Below the pieces are notes generated by a model that saw only the letters and a list, made by a program, of their open reading frames with translations, was not told where the DNA came from and made no database searches. A stretch of DNA of 64,000 nucleotides from Azorhizobium sp943371865 (GTDB lineage: Bacteria; Pseudomonadota; Alphaproteobacteria; Rhizobiales; Xanthobacteraceae), in contig NZ_CALRWL010000032.1 of NCBI RefSeq assembly GCF_943371865.1, forward strand, positions 9,336 to 73,335, in the 5' to 3' direction. This document shows, in pieces, positions 8,633-23,701 of this stretch. Position 1 is the first letter of the stretch, and every line of letters begins with the position of its first letter. The position numbers and the translations under genes are program-made.

Positions 8633-10749
8633 GCCTGCTTCCTGTTGTTCGGGGTATCGGCATGCTGCCGGCTGTCGCGCCGGGCGGCATCCAGGTGGGC
8701 AAGCCGGGCCTGCACCTGGGGCGCGTCCAGCAGCTCTTGGGCGGGGGCGGAAAGCCGGCGGCGCCAGTTGGGGTGTGCGTCCACGGTGCCGGGCAGATTG
8801 GGTTGCTCGACCAGGCCCAGGGCATCCTCCACCGGCACGATCACCAGGGGCGCGGGCGTGTGGCCCACGAAGGCCAGTGCCGCCTCCACCACGGCCTCGG
8901 GAGTGTCCGGCAGCGGCGCAGCCGATGATGGATGGTCGAGCGCCTCCCAGATGTCCCGGCGATCGGCTTCGCGCTCGGCGCGGGCGGCGGGTTCGTCCAT
9001 GTTTTCGCCCAGCAGGCCCAGCGGGGTCCGCCAGTCGATGTCGCGACCCCGCCACCAGCCCGCCACCGTGGGCAGATCATGGGTGCCGGTCACGGCAATG
9101 GCGTTGGGCGAATAGTGTGCTGCGGGTTTGAAATGACGGTCTTCCCGCTCGAACCACAGCACCTGCATGCCAAGGATGCCGCGGCGCGCCAGCCGCGCGC
9201 GGAACCCCTCCGGCACGGTGCCCAGATCCTCTCCGATCACGATGGCACGGTGGCGGTGGGATTCCAGCGCTACCAGCCGCTCCATGTCGTCAAACGGATA
9301 GGCAAGATAGGCTCCTTCGGAGGGGAGGGCGCCATCGGGCACCATCCACAGTCGCAGGAGGCCCATGATGTGGTCGATGCGCACGCCGCCCGCATGGGCC
9401 ATGGTGGCGCGCAGCATGGCGATGAAGGCGACAAAGCCGCTTTCCCGCAGCGCCCGCGGCGAGAAGGCCGACAGGCCCCAGGCCTGGCCGACGGAATTCA
9501 GCAGGTCGGGCGGCGCGCCGATGGAGAGGCCGATGAGCATATCCTGATGACGGCTCCAGGCCTGGCTGCCGCCGCCGTCGCTGCCCACCGCCAGATCGCT
9601 GATCAGGCCGATGGGCATGCCCGCAGCGCGGGCGCTGGCCTGGGCGCGCGACAGGCCGCAGGCGGCCATCCATTGCAGAAAGACATAGAAATCCACCTCC
9701 CGCGCAGACTTGCGGGCGAACGCCGCCACCGCCGCGCTGCGCGGGTCGCGGAAGCCTTCCGGCCAGGTTCGCCAATTCCATTTGGTGGGATCGGTGGCGA
9801 GCATCTTGGCGTGCAGCGCCTCGAAGCGCGCATGGTCTTCCAGGGGCGGTCCCCCGGCGGCGCGGAACGCCGCGAAATCCGCCTGCAGGTCGGGACGGTT
9901 CGGAAGCTCCGTCTCGAACAGGCGGCGAAAAAGGGCGAGCTTGGCGCGGGTGGCGCGGGGCCACTCCACCAGATCTGCCCCCTCCAACTCAGAGCGCGTC
10001 TCCTCTAGCCCCAATGCCGCCGCCGCCTGCGCTGCGCTGTCCCCGAACAGGGCTGCGGGATCGGCATGCATCGCATTGAGGAACAGGCGACTGGATGGCG
10101 CATAAGGGCTGAAATGCGTTGGATCGGCGGAGAAGGGGGCATGCACCGGACTGAGCACCACGGCGGATGCACCGCGCTGGGCGGAAAGGGCTGCAAGCTC
10201 CGACAAAGCGGAGAAGTCACCGATGCCGCCATCGCCCAGCCCGCCGCTTTTCGATCGGCGCAGCGCATAGATCTGCACCGCGAGGCCCCAGAGCCGCGGG
10301 TCTGCCTCGCCCGTCGCTTCGGCGATGGAGAAGCAACGCTCGGGCGCCACGGCCACCAGGCAGTGGTGCGTTCCCACTTCCAGTACGTGATATCCGGGGC
10401 TGTCGAGGGCCGGCAGAGTGATGGCGCCGGCCTCCACGTCCGCTTCGCCCTCCACCAGATCGCCCCCTTCCAGGGTGATGCGGTAGCGCACGGTTCCGCT
10501 GTAGCCGGGCAGGGGAATGCGCGCCTGCGCGCCCACGTCGGCGGTCACCAGCGGGGCCGGCGCGCCAACGCCCGCCTGCGCGCGGCGCAGGCTGTCGGAC
10601 ATATCGGAAGGCGTGGCCGCTGGCAGGCCCAGAGAACTCAGCACCGCGCGCAGCGCGTCGGCGGGAACCGACTGCGGCCGGCCGAAGGCGTCATGCCAAG
10701 CGGGGGAAATACCGGCAGCGCGGGCGAGGTCGCGAAGGGTTTCGTCCAT
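8629..10749 (-). CDS. malQ: 4-alpha-glucanotransferase (amylomaltase)
   Basis: MalQ (GH77) transfers maltodextrin segments between chains, generating longer acceptors from short ones. The 706-residue product shows RIDHIMGLLRLWMVP with the nucleophile Asp, VIGEDLGTVP with the acid/base Glu, and TGTHDLPTVAGWW. The ATG at 10749 follows a GAGAG stretch; a GTG 21 bp further upstream is possible. The extended N-terminal part (about 140 residues before the barrel) is usual for the bacterial type II enzymes. It lies between glgB (217 bp upstream) and treY (4-bp overlap), so it belongs to the glucan/trehalose operon. Confidence 0.95.
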   Translation of the reverse strand: MDETLRDLARAAGISPAWHDAFGRPQSVPADALRAVLSSLGLPAATPSDMSDSLRRAQAGVGAPAPLVTADVGAQARIPLPGYSGTVRYRITLEGGDLVEGEADVEAGAITLPALDSPGYHVLEVGTHHCLVAVAPERCFSIAEATGEADPRLWGLAVQIYALRRSKSGGLGDGGIGDFSALSELAALSAQRGASAVVLSPVHAPFSADPTHFSPYAPSSRLFLNAMHADPAALFGDSAAQAAAALGLEETRSELEGADLVEWPRATRAKLALFRRLFETELPNRPDLQADFAAFRAAGGPPLEDHARFEALHAKMLATDPTKWNWRTWPEGFRDPRSAAVAAFARKSAREVDFYVFLQWMAACGLSRAQASARAAGMPIGLISDLAVGSDGGGSQAWSRHQDMLIGLSIGAPPDLLNSVGQAWGLSAFSPRALRESGFVAFIAMLRATMAHAGGVRIDHIMGLLRLWMVPDGALPSEGAYLAYPFDDMERLVALESHRHRAIVIGEDLGTVPEGFRARLARRGILGMQVLWFEREDRHFKPAAHYSPNAIAVTGTHDLPTVAGWWRGRDIDWRTPLGLLGENMDEPAARAEREADRRDIWEALDHPSSAAPLPDTPEAVVEAALAFVGHTPAPLVIVPVEDALGLVEQPNLPGTVDAHPNWRRRLSAPAQELLDAPQVQARLAHLDAARRDSRQHADTPNNRKQA

Positions 10750-10966
10750 GAAGACTCTCAATCGTCGCACAAGGGCGCGGACAGGACCGCGGGCGGGAGA
10801 CAGGGCGCTGAAGGATATCGGAGAGCGCCCGGCGCCGATTCACCGCTTTCGCTTTCGCGGCGGACACAGCCGGTGGGTCAGGGCCCCGCCGGACTGCCGA
10901 CCGCGACGTTCGGAAGGGTGCCCTGCTTGCGGTCGAGCGCGCTGCGCCACCGTCATGTGGGTGTCC

Positions 10967-13216
<2,250 letters not shown>

Positions 13217-13304
13217 CGGGGGCCTCCCTCAGAGAGTGTTGCCCCGTTGGCGTCAGGCGCACAACGGGCGATGATGAAAGACGTAGGAGGGGATGTGCGC
13301 ACAC

Positions 13305-16610
<3,306 letters not shown>

Positions 16611-16613
16611 GGG

Positions 16614-19600
16614 TCAGGCCTCCACCTTCCGCAGCCGCCAGATGGCAAAGGGCAGTTGTGCCGGATCGAGCCGTACACGCTGCACCTTGCCGGTCCAGCG
16701 GAACGCGGCGTCGGACATCAGATCCTCCACCTCCACGCTGGCATGATCGGGCAAGCCCAATTCCCAGAGCGGAAGCTCGAAATCGGCTTCCTGAGCCGCA
16801 TGGGGATCGAGATTGACGGCGATCACCAGCAAATTGTCGCGACTGGGGGTAGCTTTGGCGTAAGCGAGCACGTGATCATTCCAGGCATTGAGGAAAAGGA
16901 CGGACTTGTGCGTATGCAGCGCCGGATTTTCCCGGCGGATGCGGTTGAGGCGAGTGATTTCAGCGACGATGTTGCCGGGCGCAGCATAGTCTCGGGCGCG
17001 GATCTCATATTTGTCGGAGGCGGCATATTCCTCCTTGCCCGGCACCGCCGCGGCTTCGGCCAATTCGAAGCCGGAGAACACACCCCATAGTCCGGACAAA
17101 GTGGCAGCCAAAGCCGCGCGGGTCAGGAATCCACCGCGCCCGGAGGTCTGGAGGTAATAGGGATTGATGTCTGGTGTGGTGACGAAGAAATGCGGACGGT
17201 AGATGTCGCTCACCGGGGGCTCGCGCAATTCTTCCAGATAAGAGGTGAGTTCCGCCTTTGTATTGCGCCAGGTGAAATAGGTGTAAGACTGCGAGAAGCC
17301 CACCTTCGCCAAGCGATACATCATCTTCGGGCGGGTGAAGGCCTCCGCCAGGAACACCGCATCGGGATGCCGGCCACGCACGTCGGCAATCAGCCACGCC
17401 CAGAACGGCAGCGGCTTGGTGTGGGGATTGTCGACTCGGAACAGCCGCACGCCCTGCTCAACCCAATGGTTGACGATGTCCCGCAGCGCCAGCCACAGAT
17501 CCGGCACGGCGTCGCGGGCATAGAAATCGACGTTGACGATGTCCTGGTATTTCTTCGGCGGGTTTTCCGCATAGCGGATCGAGCCGTCGGGCCGATAGGC
17601 AAACCAGCCGGGATGATCCGTCAGCCAGGGATGGTCCGGGGCGCACTGGATCGCGAAGTCGAGGGCGATCTCCAGCCCGTGCTCGCGCGCCGCCGCCACC
17701 AGCCGCAGGAAATCATCCTTGGTGCCAAGTTCCGGGTGAATGTCGGTGTGGCCGCCATGGCGTGAGCCGATGGCATAGGGGCTACCGGGATCGTCGGGGG
17801 CCGGCGTCAGGCTGTTGTCGCGGCCCTTGCGATTGCGCTCGCCGATGGGATGGATCGGCGGGAAATAAAGGACATCGAAGCCCATGTCGCGGATGCGCGG
17901 CAGGTCCGCGATCACATCATCGAAGCTGCCGTGGCGCGATGCGTCGCCGCTGGTGGAGCGCGGGAAAATCTCATACCAGGCGGCAAAGCCCGCGCCCTGC
18001 CGTTCCGCGTCCACGGTGAAGACGGCGCTCCGTGTGGCGAACGGGCGCTCACGGGTGGCGCGCATCAGGGCGATCGTCGTTGGCGCCAGCAGCAGCGCTT
18101 GCTGCGCGGGTTCCGAGGCTCGGCCCAACTCGAGCTGAAGGCGTGCCAGCGCGCGCTCCGCCTCGCCCGTCGCCGTGGCACCGCCCACCAAGGCCGTGCC
18201 TTCGCGGATTTCCAGCGACACGGGAATCTGCGCCGTCACCTTCGCGTCCAGCTCATGGTGGAAGCTGCCGAAGGCGTCACGCCATGCTTCGATGCTGAAT
18301 TCGTGCTTGCCCAGCCGTTCCAGGGGGAACGCCGCCGCGAAGCGGTCGTTGCCGAGCGGGCGCATGGGGACTTCGTGCCATTGGTCGTCATCACCGGCTC
18401 GCCACAGCAGCGCGACCGCAATGGTGTCGTGGCCGTCGGTGATGACGTCCGCCTCCACCACCACCTGCTCGCCGACGATCCGCTTCACCGGAAAGGCGCC
18501 GCCATCCACCATCGGCGTGACCGCTTCAATGGCCAGGCGGGCCGCTTTGGCTGCCAGCGTTGCGCCTTCCGGGTCCGCCGCCGGAGCCTCCAGCACCGGC
18601 GCGATCACCTCCGCGGTGAGCCGCAGCACTTCGCCGGGCGCCAGTTCCAGGATGGTTCCGGGCATTAGAACGCGATCGTCGGGAGCAAAGAACCGCCCGA
18701 ATCCCAGGGCGCGGGGCAGAAGATCTTCGCCCTTGACCGTGACGGTGCCGTCCAGTCTGGCATTGGTCAGCACCAGGCTGGCACCGGTGCCCTCGGTCCG
18801 GACAAAGGCGGTAACAGCCGCGCCGGGCGCGGAGATCAACTCCCACGCCGCGCTGGTGGGGGCCGCGCGGGCGGCGAGGCGGGCATTCGCGGCCCGGATC
18901 GCCGGCGCCAAATCGAACGGCGCCGTGTCGCGGACGAAGGCGAGATCCGCGGGCGAGCCGTGCGCCGGGTCCAAGGGATCACGGGCGCCAAACTCGAACC
19001 CTGCCGACACCAGGAGGCCGTCGCCGGTGGCAGCGCTGAAATCCAGGGCTCGGCGATGGGCCATCTGCGCCTGCGCAGGGGCAAGAGAGGGGACGCTCAC
19101 CCGCGGTCCGAACGGCACCTCCGGGCAGCCGAGCACGGCGGCCAGGGGGTGAAGGTCGCGCCATTCCTCGGCCAGCCAGGGCTTGCGGTAGTCCCACCAG
19201 GCGGTGGAGGAGAAAACCGCATCAAATCCCACCGGCCGCAAGGCGGCGAGGGCATCGCGCGGTGCGCCCGGCGTCCAGGCCAGGAAGGTCGTGCTGGGGG
19301 CGGTCAGGCGACCGACCGCTAGAATTTCCGACCAAACCGCCGGCGGCACATGATGGGGGGCATCGCAGCGGAAGCCGGCGATGCCGGCGGCGGTCCATTG
19401 CGAGACCAGATCGGCAAAATAGCTGCCCACCGCTGCCGCAACATCTGGGCGGGCGAAATCGAAATGGGCCGCATCCTGCCGGCGCTCCATGCGGCGCGGA
19501 TCGGGCACGGCGTCGTCCGCCGCGTGCGGCAGGAACCAGCTGGCCTCCAGGGCCGGCAGCAGGCCATCGACCGCCACCCGATCCACCACCAGATCCAGAT

Positions 19601-19913
19601 AGAGCGACAGGCCGCGGCTGCGGGCCGCGCTGACCATGAGCCCCAGCCCCTCCACCGCATCCGCATCGCTGCCGAAGGCGGCGTTCAGGCGATCGTGATC
19701 GGCGGTGAGGAAGATGTTGCCGGCGCGCCCGGTGGCAAAAGGCGGGGCCAGCAGAATGCCGTTGAAGCCCAGGGCCGCCGCATGGTCGCAGGTGGCAGCG
19801 AAGGCATCGACGCCGCCCAGCCAGAGCGGATGCACGAGATAGAGCCGTGGCAGCGGGGAACCCGCGTCGGCGGCGGGGGCGGGGCGGGGGAAGGCATCGC
19901 GCAGGATCTGCAT
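16614..19913 (-). CDS. glgE: GlgE maltosyltransferase with an extra N-terminal GH13-like domain
   Basis: GlgE extends alpha-1,4-glucan using maltose-1-phosphate. The GlgE core spans about residues 455-1099 and shows AWYEIFPRS, YFPPIHPIGERNRKGR, LFRVDNPHTKPLPFW (nucleophile about 826) and FLAEAFTRPKMMYRLAKVGF (acid/base about 855). Classical GlgE proteins have about 650-700 residues; this one has 1099. The first about 430 residues form a second barrel-like region: YLVHPLWLGGVDAFAA, GFRCDAPHHVP keeps the Asp, but where a catalytic Glu is expected there is FLAWTPGAP. That domain is therefore probably non-catalytic, perhaps for glucan binding. The ATG at 19913 was chosen over a further upstream open frame. 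It is first in the operon, facing the alpha-glucosidase across 258 bp. Confidence 0.95.
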   Translation of the reverse strand: MQILRDAFPRPAPAADAGSPLPRLYLVHPLWLGGVDAFAATCDHAAALGFNGILLAPPFATGRAGNIFLTADHDRLNAAFGSDADAVEGLGLMVSAARSRGLSLYLDLVVDRVAVDGLLPALEASWFLPHAADDAVPDPRRMERRQDAAHFDFARPDVAAAVGSYFADLVSQWTAAGIAGFRCDAPHHVPPAVWSEILAVGRLTAPSTTFLAWTPGAPRDALAALRPVGFDAVFSSTAWWDYRKPWLAEEWRDLHPLAAVLGCPEVPFGPRVSVPSLAPAQAQMAHRRALDFSAATGDGLLVSAGFEFGARDPLDPAHGSPADLAFVRDTAPFDLAPAIRAANARLAARAAPTSAAWELISAPGAAVTAFVRTEGTGASLVLTNARLDGTVTVKGEDLLPRALGFGRFFAPDDRVLMPGTILELAPGEVLRLTAEVIAPVLEAPAADPEGATLAAKAARLAIEAVTPMVDGGAFPVKRIVGEQVVVEADVITDGHDTIAVALLWRAGDDDQWHEVPMRPLGNDRFAAAFPLERLGKHEFSIEAWRDAFGSFHHELDAKVTAQIPVSLEIREGTALVGGATATGEAERALARLQLELGRASEPAQQALLLAPTTIALMRATRERPFATRSAVFTVDAERQGAGFAAWYEIFPRSTSGDASRHGSFDDVIADLPRIRDMGFDVLYFPPIHPIGERNRKGRDNSLTPAPDDPGSPYAIGSRHGGHTDIHPELGTKDDFLRLVAAAREHGLEIALDFAIQCAPDHPWLTDHPGWFAYRPDGSIRYAENPPKKYQDIVNVDFYARDAVPDLWLALRDIVNHWVEQGVRLFRVDNPHTKPLPFWAWLIADVRGRHPDAVFLAEAFTRPKMMYRLAKVGFSQSYTYFTWRNTKAELTSYLEELREPPVSDIYRPHFFVTTPDINPYYLQTSGRGGFLTRAALAATLSGLWGVFSGFELAEAAAVPGKEEYAASDKYEIRARDYAAPGNIVAEITRLNRIRRENPALHTHKSVLFLNAWNDHVLAYAKATPSRDNLLVIAVNLDPHAAQEADFELPLWELGLPDHASVEVEDLMSDAAFRWTGKVQRVRLDPAQLPFAIWRLRKVEA

Positions 19914-20171
19914 GGGCACTCGTCGCTGGCGGGGGACGCGGACAGGGCACGTCACCGCCGCCACGCGGCTTTGAGCGGTCCCCTTCGCTCCATCAACGCC
20001 GCACTGCACCCAGGGTTCCCTGGCCGGTGGCGGCGCCGGGGGCGCCCTGGTCGCGGCTCGCGCGGATGCGGTTCATGCTATGGCTGGGCGTCATCGGGCT
20101 GCGGTCGCCCCCCGGCCAGGATGGGCGGGAGGGCGTCAGCCTTGCCCTTGCGCAATCCGGAGGCCCGCCCC

Positions 20172-21848
20172 GTGCCAGATCCCACGACCGACGGCCCCGA
20201 TGGCCTCCCGCAGCCAGCGAAGTGGTGGCAGAGCGGGGTGATCTATCAGGTCTATCCGCGCTCGTTCCAGGATAGCGACGGGGACGGGGTGGGAGACCTC
20301 ACCGGCATCCGCCGGCGGCTGCCCCATCTGGTGGAACTGGGGGTGGATGCGCTCTGGATCTCGCCGATCTTTCCCTCGCCCATGGCCGACTTCGGCTATG
20401 ACGTGGCCGATTATACCGGCATCCACCCGCTGTTCGGCACCCTGGCGGATTTCGATGCGCTGGTGGCCGAGGCAAAGGCCTTAAACCTCAAGGTCTTATT
20501 GGATCTGGTGCCCAACCACACCTCCATCGCCCACCCCTGGTTCCAGGAGGCCCGCAGCGGCCGGGCGAGTCCCAGGCGGGACTGGTATATCTGGCGGGAC
20601 CCCGCCGCCGATGGCGGGCCGCCGAACAACTGGCGCTCGGAATTCGGCGGCAGCGCATGGGCCTATGACCCGGATAGCCAGCAATATTATTATCACGCCT
20701 TCCTGGCCGAGCAGCCGGATCTGAACTGGCGGAACCCGCAGGTGGCGGCCGCGATCCATGAGGCCATGCGGTTCTGGCTGCGGCGGGGGGTGGATGGGTT
20801 CCGGGTGGATGTGATCTGGCACCTGTTGAAAGATCAGGACTTTCGCGACAATCCGCCCAATCCGGACTGGCGGGAGGGCAGCAACCCCTATTTCCAGTTG
20901 CAGCCCCTCCATACCACCGACCTGGAGGAGGTCCACGGAGTGATCGCCGGGCTGCGGCGGGTGGTGGACGCGTTTCCAGAGCGGCTGCTCATCGGCGAAA
21001 TTTACCTGCCGGTGGAACGGCTTGGCGCCTATTATGGCGCGCATCTGGATGGGGCCCACCTGCCGTTCAACTTTGCCTTGCTGGAGGCCCCCTGGGAGGC
21101 CCGGGCGCTGGCAGATCTCATTGCACGCTATGAAGCTGCGCTGCCACCGGGGGCGTGGCCCAATTGGGTGCTGGGCAACCATGACCGGCCGCGGGTGGCG
21201 AGCCGGCTGGGGGCTGAGCAGGCGCGGGTGGCGGCGATGCTGCTCCTCACCCTGCGGGGCACGCCAACCCTTTATTATGGCGATGAAATCGGCATGACCA
21301 CGGTGCCGATCCCGCCCGACCGGATCCAGGATCCCTATGAGAAGAACGTGCCCGGCCTCGGCCTCGGGCGGGATGGGGTGCGCACGCCGATGCCGTGGGA
21401 CGGCTCCCCCAACGGCGGTTTCACCGATGCGACACCGTGGCTGCCGTTGGACGCTAACTTCCCCGAAAATAACCTGATGCAACACCGTGGCGCACCGGCG
21501 TCCTTGTACACGCTGTATCAAACCCTGCTGCGTCTGCGCCGGGCGCATCCGGCGCTGGCGGTGGGGCGCTATCAGCCGGTCGGGGTCGCGGGCGATCTGC
21601 TGCTCTATGTGCGCGCACATGCGGGCGAGCGGTTCCTGGTGGCGCTCAATCTCGGCGGCGCGCCGGCCGTGGCCACCTTCGCGCCGGGGGCGGACGGACG
21701 CATCCTCCTCTCCACCTTCTGCGACCGGGTGGACGAGCCGGTGACGGGCGCCCTGGCCCTGCGCGGCGCCGAGGGCGTGGTGGTGCGGCTGGAGCCGGAA
21801 GCGGCGTGGCCGCGGCTGGCAGCGCTTGGTGCCGCAGCGCCGGCATGA
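20172..21848 (+). CDS. GH13 alpha-glucosidase / oligo-glucosidase
   Basis: The 558-residue product has the full GH13 exo-glucosidase pattern: WWQSGVIYQVYPRSFQDSDG, LDLVPNHTS, GFRVDVIWHLLKD with the nucleophile Asp, LLIGEIYLP with the acid/base Glu, LGNHDRPRVASRLG and DGVRTPMPWDG. These enzymes release glucose from the non-reducing ends of malto- or isomalto-oligosaccharides in the cytoplasm; no signal peptide is visible. The start is a GTG at 20172 because GGAGG lies 8 bases before it; the open frame runs far upstream without such support. It diverges from glgE, so the shared 258-bp gap should hold both promoters. Exact linkage specificity cannot be read from the sequence. Confidence 0.92.
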   Translation: MPDPTTDGPDGLPQPAKWWQSGVIYQVYPRSFQDSDGDGVGDLTGIRRRLPHLVELGVDALWISPIFPSPMADFGYDVADYTGIHPLFGTLADFDALVAEAKALNLKVLLDLVPNHTSIAHPWFQEARSGRASPRRDWYIWRDPAADGGPPNNWRSEFGGSAWAYDPDSQQYYYHAFLAEQPDLNWRNPQVAAAIHEAMRFWLRRGVDGFRVDVIWHLLKDQDFRDNPPNPDWREGSNPYFQLQPLHTTDLEEVHGVIAGLRRVVDAFPERLLIGEIYLPVERLGAYYGAHLDGAHLPFNFALLEAPWEARALADLIARYEAALPPGAWPNWVLGNHDRPRVASRLGAEQARVAAMLLLTLRGTPTLYYGDEIGMTTVPIPPDRIQDPYEKNVPGLGLGRDGVRTPMPWDGSPNGGFTDATPWLPLDANFPENNLMQHRGAPASLYTLYQTLLRLRRAHPALAVGRYQPVGVAGDLLLYVRAHAGERFLVALNLGGAPAVATFAPGADGRILLSTFCDRVDEPVTGALALRGAEGVVVRLEPEAAWPRLAALGAAAPA

Positions 21849-21860
21849 CACCGCAAGCGG

Positions 21861-23165
21861 CTAATATTTGAAGGCGTTCAGAAGATTGAAAAAGCGCTTG
21901 TCCTTGGGGATCTGGCTGCCGGCCCCCTGCGGCTGGCGGGCGCCGGGCTTGCCCAGATACCAGTCCAGATGGCTGCGCAGGCCGGCCTCATCGCGCTTGC
22001 TGTGCAGGTCGAGCAGCTTGTCATAGGCATTCTTGCTCGCGGCGCTGGCGAAGAAGGTCTTGGTCTTGTTGTAGGCTTTCAGCGCGCCGTCCACGTCCCC
22101 AAACAGCGCGCTGGCGCCCGTTGCGATGGAGAGTGCCCAGAAGCGCAGGGTGTAGCCGCCGCTTGTGCTGTGGCTGTCCATGGAGATCCGCGTCTTGCTG
22201 CTGCCGTTTTTCTTGAAGACGCAGGTACAAGAGCTTTTTGAGGATGCATGCAGCATGTAGCCGCCATCGCGCATGCACATGTTGTCGATGTCGTTCTCGA
22301 CGGACGCGGAGCTGATAATGTGGAAGTCGGGATTGGAGATGTTCTGCTCCGCAATCAGGCGCTTGAGCATGCCGATATGATGATCGAGGCAAATTTCGAA
22401 GCCAAATGTCATGTGTTTTGTCGGGGTTACCGGCAAAGAGACCACAGGACGCTTGACGCTCGGGATGAAAACCGCATCGTCCGTGTTGACGGATTCGAAG
22501 AAATCGCCGCGCTTGTGATATTTATAGACGACCTCTCCGTCCAAGAAGGCGTAGGCGGTATTTCGAATATAGTATTTAATACCAGCATTCGTTCTATATG
22601 TATTTCCATCCACCGTTTCTTTTGTGCTCTTTTTTCCGAGGATCATCTGTCGCTTTGCCGGCGCGCTCGGCAGATAATAAGTTGCGCCATTGCTGCGGAC
22701 GTCATCGTAGGCATCCATCCCCTTGATGCGACTTTTCTTGTCCAGGTTGATGAAATAGTCGATTTGCTTGACCCCGCGCTGCCGCCGGTCCACGGTCTTG
22801 GGGTCGCCGCTGCGCCGCGCGAAGGTCTTCTTCCAGGCGATGGTTCCCGGAACAATCAAGATGTGCGGGTGGAGCGTGCTGAGGGCGCAGAGCTGCTGGA
22901 TGCAGGCGTCGCGCTCGCCCACCGAGATCGTGCGCTCGGTCACCTGCGATGAAACCACTTTTTCGGCATCCTGATGCGCGAGAAAATATTCCGGCGCGAC
23001 GAAGATGCCGCGGATCTTCTGGTCAACCGGAAAGCTCGCCATGGCGACCTGAACCGCCAGTTCGTCCACCGCGCTCTCCAGGTCATTGATCCGTTGATTG
23101 ATAGTGGCCGAAGTAAAGGATGGCACTGCGGTCGTAACCGACCAGAGCCCGACAATGAAATCCAT
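21861..23165 (-). CDS. Nitrilase-superfamily (carbon-nitrogen hydrolase fold) protein, unusual, substrate unknown
   Basis: I do not recognise this 434-residue protein as a named enzyme, but it keeps the three nitrilase catalytic positions in order: Glu59 in FVAPEYFLAH, Lys218 in YKYHKRGDF and Cys259 in FGFEICLDHHIG. The fold's hydrolases cut amide or nitrile bonds through a cysteine thioester. It is longer than typical family members (about 270-350), with a Lys/Tyr-rich stretch between Glu and Lys and a C-terminal extension rich in Ala, Lys and aromatic residues. Part of it (about 22540-22660) is clearly AT-richer than the flanking genes, a sign of transfer. The ATG at 23165 follows AAGGA by 9 bases. 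It stands alone between the alpha-glucosidase and a 536-bp gap. Confidence 0.65.
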   Translation of the reverse strand: MDFIVGLWSVTTAVPSFTSATINQRINDLESAVDELAVQVAMASFPVDQKIRGIFVAPEYFLAHQDAEKVVSSQVTERTISVGERDACIQQLCALSTLHPHILIVPGTIAWKKTFARRSGDPKTVDRRQRGVKQIDYFINLDKKSRIKGMDAYDDVRSNGATYYLPSAPAKRQMILGKKSTKETVDGNTYRTNAGIKYYIRNTAYAFLDGEVVYKYHKRGDFFESVNTDDAVFIPSVKRPVVSLPVTPTKHMTFGFEICLDHHIGMLKRLIAEQNISNPDFHIISSASVENDIDNMCMRDGGYMLHASSKSSCTCVFKKNGSSKTRISMDSHSTSGGYTLRFWALSIATGASALFGDVDGALKAYNKTKTFFASAASKNAYDKLLDLHSKRDEAGLRSHLDWYLGKPGARQPQGAGSQIPKDKRFFNLLNAFKY

Positions 23166-23701
23166 GGTTCGCAATCCTTAGATGCCCTGCGGCGTGGCCC
23201 CGTCGAGCGAAAGTCCAAGCTTAGCGGAGGTGTGGGCGTTTCGCACAGACCTTGTGCCGATCTATGCCGTGGGCAGATCCATGCCGTGGGCCGATCTTGG
23301 CGGTGCTGTCCGGCGCGCACGGAGCCTCACCTGGCAAAGTCTGGAGCATCGAAGGGGCGTCGGCCCGCGTCCTTCCTCTTGGCCGGCATCCTCTTGGCCG
23401 GCATCGCCCGTCGGGTGCGGGCGCCGGTGTGCCGGCGCGGCGTTTCCCGGAACAATCTGGACATGACCGTTCCGCTCATCCTTGGATGGCGGTGGAACCA
23501 TCCCCACGGAAGAGAGCAACAGGGGCCCGAAGGTGGTTCCATGCTGCCCCGGCATATTCTGGGTCTCGGGCGGCGTCGGCGATGCCGTAGCGGCATCTCT
23601 GACCATCGCCAGAAGGTCTTTGTCGGTGCCTCCGAGCGCTGACAGGATGTCCCGAGGGTTAAACACGCCTCGAGAGCGTGGGGCAGGCTGGGAGGTCCAT
23701 G
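23166..23701. other. 536-bp intergenic region without a convincing gene; contains short tandem repeats
   Basis: Several frames are open here but none has a recognisable product. A minus-strand frame at 23262-23756 is the best candidate, with protein-like stretches such as NPRDILSALGGTDKDLL, but its third-position composition is weaker than neighbouring genes and it overlaps the start of the next gene. Two imperfect copies of a GATC-ATGCCGTGGGC-like unit lie at about 23260-23296, and a perfect 15-bp tandem repeat lies at 23376-23405. Confidence 0.4.
23376..23405. repeat. Perfect 15-bp tandem duplication
   Basis: CTCTTGGCCGGCATC occurs twice head to tail (23376-23390 and 23391-23405). The unit length is a multiple of three, so it would add AGQE-type repeats to the doubtful minus-strand frame here without shifting it. 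Confidence 0.85.

Noticed and set aside
8633..9055. Upstream extension of the treY frame
   Set aside because: This stretch is Arg/Pro/Gly rich and lies inside malQ; family similarity starts at 8632.
6779..9115. 778-codon open frame antisense to treY
   Set aside because: No recognisable domain; treY has conserved GH13 motifs on the other strand.
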